64,000 nucleotides of DNA from Planomonospora sp. ID67723 (GTDB taxonomy: Bacteria > Actinomycetota > Actinomycetes > Streptosporangiales > Streptosporangiaceae), in contig NZ_JABTEZ010000001.1 of NCBI RefSeq assembly GCF_015711605.1, positions 333,501 to 397,500 on the forward strand. Direction: 5' to 3'. Below the pieces are notes generated by a model. That model did not search any database and had not been told where the DNA came from. It worked only from the letters and a program-made list of their open reading frames with translations. Shown here in pieces: positions 58,736 to 64,000 of the stretch. Each line of letters starts with the position of its first letter. Positions within the stretch are counted from its first letter, which is position 1. Made by a program: the position numbers and the translations under genes.

Positions 58736-58827
58736 AAGCCGGGTCCGGCGCGCCTCCCGACGGTGACCGCCGGACCCGACTACGCTGGCGCGGTCAACGG
58801 CCACGATGTCGAGAGAGTTCTCTGCCC

Positions 58828-60231
58828 TTGAGCATGGACCTGAGCGCGAATCCTCACGCCGGGACGGAGTTGCACCGACATGCCGAAGCGCTCCTGGCGA
58901 ACCTCGCCGCCGGCGGTGTCCTCACCGGCACGCCACCGGAGGTCCCGGACGTGCCCGGCCACTGGCTGTCCCCCGCCCTCAACGCCCTGACCGCGCTCAT
59001 CCGCGGTGAGGACGCGCTGGAGCACCTCGGCCACGCCGCCCAACGTGACGCCCAGAAGACCGCGCTCTTCCTGTGCCTCGCCCTCGCCGTCGCCGGGCAG
59101 GGCGACCGCATCCACGCCTCGTGGTTCGGCACCGCCTTCGGCGAGCTCCGGACCGACCGGCCCGTCACACACGGCCAGCGGGCGCTCTGGCTCGCCGCGG
59201 CCAGAGGCGCGTACGGCCCGGCGGGAAAGATCTTCGTGCTCCGCAAGCTCGACGCGGCCTCCCCACGGAGCCCTGCTGCGGGAGCCTCCGCGTCCGCCGG
59301 ATCCCCGGACACCCCGGAGCCGGACGATCCCGGTCGCTGGCTGCGGGCGCTGACCCCGGACGAACCGTCGATCGTGGTGCCGCCGTCCCTGACCGATTTC
59401 CCCGAGCTGGCCGAGTTCCCCGAGCTGGCCCGGCCGGTCCACGCCGCCGCCCAGCTCGCCCGGCTCCGCAGCCGCTGCGTCGAGATCACCTCGGCCGGAG
59501 AGATCCGGGAGCGTGACGGCGACGGAAAGCTGGTGAACCTCTCGCGCACCCCGGCCACCGCATGGGCCGAGGAGGAGCCGCTGGCCGTGCTCCGGCGGCT
59601 GGCCGGCTTCGGAGGTCCCGAGGGGCCGATGAGCTCCCTCGACGGCCACCTCCTCGCCGACCTGCGGCCCGGGTCCGATCCCCGCCTCGCGGCGATCGCG
59701 CTGCACGTGGCCGCCCCCTCCATACGGAACGCCGCCGAGCGCCTCGCCCGGGCCACCCAGAGCGCTCCCCCCGACTCCGTCACCCTCTCGCTCCTCGGCC
59801 ACCAGGTCGTGCTCCGTCCGGAGGGTCCGGACCCCGCCTCCTTCGCCGCCGCCGAAGAACGTGTCGTCGCCGAGGGGGTGCCCGCACGCGGCAGACCGTG
59901 GCCCGGCTACGCCCTGCTCGCGCTGGGGGCGATCCTCGTGGTCGTCGCCTCTCTGGCTTCGGCCTTCTTCGCCCCGGCGACGATCCCGGCCGCGGTGCTC
60001 GCCGCGGTCCTGGCCGGCGCCGGCGCCCATCTGATCCGGCAGCGGCGCCGCCAGGAGCGGGCGGACGCCGAATATGTCACCTCGCAGCTCGTGGAGCTGC
60101 GCGAACTGGCCGAAGGCGCAGTGTGGGCGCTGCACGAATACGCCCGGGAGGCCGACAAGCGCGCCCAGACCGCAGCCGCGGATCTGGCCGAGCTGACCCG
60201 CCTGCTCCGCCGGGGTCCCCGCGCCGGTTAA
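58828..60231 (+). CDS. Hypothetical membrane protein with C-terminal two-TM hairpin
   Basis: 467 aa from TTG 58828 (ATG 58834 is the alternative). The first ~345 residues are soluble and Ala/Leu/Pro-rich, with DFPELAEFPELARPVHAAAQLA and a basic NLSRTPATAW stretch. Two TMs at about 361-382 and 385-403 form a hairpin, followed by a 64-residue coiled-coil-like tail (VTSQLVELRELAEGAVWALHE). No family was recognised. Converges with sepF, 40 nt apart. Confidence 0.65.
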   Translation: MSMDLSANPHAGTELHRHAEALLANLAAGGVLTGTPPEVPDVPGHWLSPALNALTALIRGEDALEHLGHAAQRDAQKTALFLCLALAVAGQGDRIHASWFGTAFGELRTDRPVTHGQRALWLAAARGAYGPAGKIFVLRKLDAASPRSPAAGASASAGSPDTPEPDDPGRWLRALTPDEPSIVVPPSLTDFPELAEFPELARPVHAAAQLARLRSRCVEITSAGEIRERDGDGKLVNLSRTPATAWAEEEPLAVLRRLAGFGGPEGPMSSLDGHLLADLRPGSDPRLAAIALHVAAPSIRNAAERLARATQSAPPDSVTLSLLGHQVVLRPEGPDPASFAAAEERVVAEGVPARGRPWPGYALLALGAILVVVASLASAFFAPATIPAAVLAAVLAGAGAHLIRQRRRQERADAEYVTSQLVELRELAEGAVWALHEYAREADKRAQTAAADLAELTRLLRRGPRAG

Positions 60232-60271
60232 ACCGCGCCTGCCGGACCGGCCGGTGGGCCGGCCCGGGGCG

Positions 60272-60667
60272 TCAGCCGGTGGTGATCTCCACTTCGGAGG
60301 GGGCGAGCAGGAAGACCTTCTCCGCGATCCGCTCGATGCGCCCGTCGCAGCCGTAGGCCAGGCCGGCCGCGAAGTCGACCATCCGCGTCGCCTCGGCGGT
60401 GCTCATCCCGTTGACGTCCATGATGACGGCCTGTCCCTCACGGAAGTGCCGGCCGATGGTGGGAGCGTCGTTGTATTTCTTCGGGGTCAGCATCACGATC
60501 CGCGAAGGCTCGTTCGCCGCCTGCCAGCGCTTGGCCGCACGTTCTGCGGCCGACTGCCAGTCCTCGGTCTCCTCGACCTCGACGTCGTCCTCGTAGTCGT
60601 AGGAGTCGTCGTAATGCTCTGCCCCGCCCAGGCCAAGGTAGGTGGCCACCTTGCGCACTGCCCCCAT
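60272..60667 (-). CDS. sepF: SepF-family cell division protein
   Basis: 131 aa. An N-terminal short amphipathic helix (VRKVATYLGL) for membrane binding, an acidic linker (YDDSYDYEDDVEVEETED), then the SepF core (residues 58-128: IVMLTPKKYNDAPTIGRHFREGQAVIMDVNGMSTAEATRMVDFAAGLAYG). SepF polymerises and ties FtsZ to the membrane. It is not inside a division gene cluster here, so it may be a SepF-like paralogue such as Streptomyces SflA/SflB rather than the main SepF. Confidence 0.9.
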   Translation of the reverse strand: MGAVRKVATYLGLGGAEHYDDSYDYEDDVEVEETEDWQSAAERAAKRWQAANEPSRIVMLTPKKYNDAPTIGRHFREGQAVIMDVNGMSTAEATRMVDFAAGLAYGCDGRIERIAEKVFLLAPSEVEITTG

Positions 60668-60861
60668 CGGCTCGTCCTTTCCTTCAGGACCCCGCCGTAC
60701 CCGGCTTTCAGTCCCTGCAACATTGGACGCTAACCGACGACAAGAAGTTCACGGTGCGACACGCCCAGCATGTATTTCCATTTTGTGCGACCAACGTCCT
60801 TCGTTGCCTGCCCCTGTGCTCAGCCTCCAATCCTCGCGGGCGACATGGCTAGCATCGTGTC

Positions 60862-61653
60862 ATGCAGATCTTCACGGTAGACGCCTTCACCGACAGTTCT
60901 TTCCGGGGTAACCCGGCCGCAGTGTGCCTACTGGACGCACCGATGGCGGATGCCTGGATGCAGTCGCTCGCGGCGGAGATGAGACATTCGGAGACGGCCT
61001 TCCTGCTCCCCGGAGAGGATGGCGGCCCGCGGTCGCTGCGGTGGTTCACGCCTGCGGTCGAAGTGGCCCTGTGCGGGCATGCGACGCTGGCGACGGCACA
61101 CGTGCTCTATTCCACCGGAGCCGCCTCCGGGGCCCTCGAATTCTCGACGAAGAGTGGAATCCTCTCGGTGACCCGGGACGGCGCCACCGGGCTGATCACC
61201 ATGGATTTCCCGGCGAAAGTCCTTGAGAGGGCAGACCCGCCCCGGGGTCTGGTCGAGGCACTCGGAGTCGAGCCCGTCTGGGTGGGCAAGAACGTGTGGG
61301 ACTACCTCGTCGAGGTCGAGCACGAGGACCAGGTGCGTGCCGTCTCGCCGGATTTCGTCACCCTGGAGACCGTGGACGCGCGCGGAGTCATCGTGACCGC
61401 CCGGTCCGCCGGGGAGGGCCCGGACTACGTCTCCCGCTTCTTCGCGCCCAAGGTCGGCGTCCCTGAGGACCCCGTGACCGGTTCGGCCCACTGCGCCCTG
61501 GGGCCTTACTGGACGGCCAGGCTCGGCAGGGAAGCCCTGACCGGCTACCAGTGCTCAGAGCGCGGGGGTACGGTCCGCACCACGGTGCGCGGTGACCGGG
61601 TCGAACTGGCCGGCCATGCGGTGACCGTGCTCTCCGGCGAGCTCCACGTCTGA
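60862..61653 (+). CDS. PhzF-family isomerase/epimerase-like protein
   Basis: 263 aa diaminopimelate-epimerase fold. Starts QIFTVDAFTDSSFRGNPAAV; the catalytic acid is E44 in RHSETAFL, and the second half holds GVPEDPVTGSAHCALGPYW with the GSAH substrate loop, plus FTPAVEVALCGHATLATAH. Members isomerise small acids; no phenazine genes are present, so the substrate is unknown. TAGCAT 6 nt before the ATG fits leaderless expression. Converges with the rRNA operon. Confidence 0.9.
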   Translation: MQIFTVDAFTDSSFRGNPAAVCLLDAPMADAWMQSLAAEMRHSETAFLLPGEDGGPRSLRWFTPAVEVALCGHATLATAHVLYSTGAASGALEFSTKSGILSVTRDGATGLITMDFPAKVLERADPPRGLVEALGVEPVWVGKNVWDYLVEVEHEDQVRAVSPDFVTLETVDARGVIVTARSAGEGPDYVSRFFAPKVGVPEDPVTGSAHCALGPYWTARLGREALTGYQCSERGGTVRTTVRGDRVELAGHAVTVLSGELHV

Positions 61654-61746
61654 GAGAACCGGAGAGCGGAAGGGCCGTCCCCCGGAGACGGACCTTCAAG
61701 CGCGACACCCCTGAGAATCCCGCCTCGGCGTCCGATCGACGACACC

Positions 61747-61782
61747 GGCCCCGTTCCCTGAGCGACGACAGGGAACGGGGCC
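61747..61782. terminator. Bidirectional terminator
   Basis: 14-bp perfect stem GGCCCCGTTCCCTG / CAGGGAACGGGGCC with an 8-nt loop between the PhzF gene and the rRNA operon. Confidence 0.75.
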
Positions 61783-61907
61783 GTTCGTCATCAAAGGACC
61801 GCTGCCGGGAAATCCGAGGGGCAACATACCCGAGGAGGGCCGGTGACAGCCCCTGCCGGGAGACCACACCCCGCAGACCACGCCCGGAAACATCCCCGGG
61901 AAAACAC

Positions 61908-61937
61908 GAAGGCCCCCGCCAAAAGGCGAGGGCCCTC
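61908..61937 (-). terminator. rRNA operon terminator
   Basis: On the minus strand GAGGGCCCTCGCC, TTTT loop, GGCGGGGGCCTTC, then GTGTTTTCCC, starting about 14 nt past the 5S gene. Confidence 0.8.
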
Positions 61938-61950
61938 AATGAAAGATTGT

Positions 61951-62067
61951 CCGGCGGCGACCTACTCTCCCACACCCTCCCGAGTGCAGTACCATCGGCG
62001 CTGAAGAGCTTAACTTCCGGGTTCGGAATGTAACCGGGTGTTTCCCCTTCGCCATAACCGCCGTAAC
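61951..62067 (-). rRNA. rrf: 5S ribosomal RNA
   Basis: 117 nt. On the minus strand it starts GTTACGGCGGTTATGGCG and contains the conserved CCGAACCCGGAAGTTAAG and GGGAGAGTAGGTCGCCGCC. Both ends pair to form helix I. It lies 87 nt after the 23S gene. Confidence 0.93.
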
Positions 62068-62154
62068 CCTATGAAACCATCAAACCCGCACACGAACACG
62101 CGGTGTTTGCTGTTTCAGAATCGCATAGTGGACGCGAGCAAGAAAAGTCTGCTT

Positions 62155-64000
<1,846 letters not shown>

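Overview
High-GC DNA with actinobacterial gene content: GTG/TTG starts, apparently leaderless promoters with a -10 box 6-9 nt before the start codon, DUF2530, DUF3027, DUF3263, DUF1707, DUF4190, an XPB-type helicase, HelD, a non-groES-linked groEL2, SepF and SAM-I control of thrC. The gene set and order suggest a filamentous actinomycete of the Streptosporangiales (Streptosporangium/Nonomuraea-like). That placement is an inference from remembered gene content, not from a search. Most of the window looks like ordinary chromosome. No phage, IS element, CRISPR array or tRNA was recognised. The right end is the 3' part of an rRNA operon (5S and partial 23S, minus strand).

Layout. 1-6 kb: tail of an aldo/keto reductase, a micro membrane protein, thpR, a MarR-MFS pair with an operator over the marR start, then a flavin amine oxidase divergent from a TetR regulator that has two tandem operators. 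6-10.5 kb: a DUF4259 protein, a membrane NACHT NTPase with a glycine-zipper C-terminal part, and an AzgA-like purine permease preceded by a translationally coupled 28-aa upstream ORF. 10.5-17.3 kb: DUF2530, a large sacsin/HSP90-like ATPase, DUF3027, an MFS protein and a long cold-shock-domain protein. 17.3-29 kb: HAD hydrolase, TetR, a membrane protein, a helicase-associated/WYL-like protein, a 56-bp perfect palindrome, an acyl-CoA ligase, DUF4190, XPB helicase and HelD. 29-34 kb: groEL2 with two CIRCE elements, cspA, and a SAM-I riboswitch-thrC-sulfur-carrier operon. 33.5-39.8 kb: ECF-like sigma factor, otsA, MFS, secreted protein, otsB, DUF3263 and a SAM hydrolase.

39.9-49 kb: a tail-anchored subtilase; a DUF35/thiolase pair under a KstR2-like box (probably CoA-ester or steroid side-chain metabolism); a small secreted protein; and a complete oligopeptide ABC importer (dppA-B-C-D-F, minus strand). 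49.5-61.7 kb: a Wzm/Wzt-type polysaccharide exporter pair, a PEBP protein, a 59-aa SOS-box gene, a secreted protein, an orphan KamA-type radical SAM enzyme, a DUF1707 protein, plsX, argS, a membrane hypothetical, an orphan sepF and a PhzF-like enzyme, followed by the rRNA terminators.

The most promising items are the coupled upstream ORF before the purine permease, the SAM-I riboswitch over a thrC/sulfur-carrier operon, the NACHT-glycine-zipper protein beside DUF4259, the LexA-boxed mini-gene that resembles a DUF222 N-terminus, and the KstR2-like box before the DUF35-thiolase pair. No fully new multi-gene system could be shown from sequence alone.
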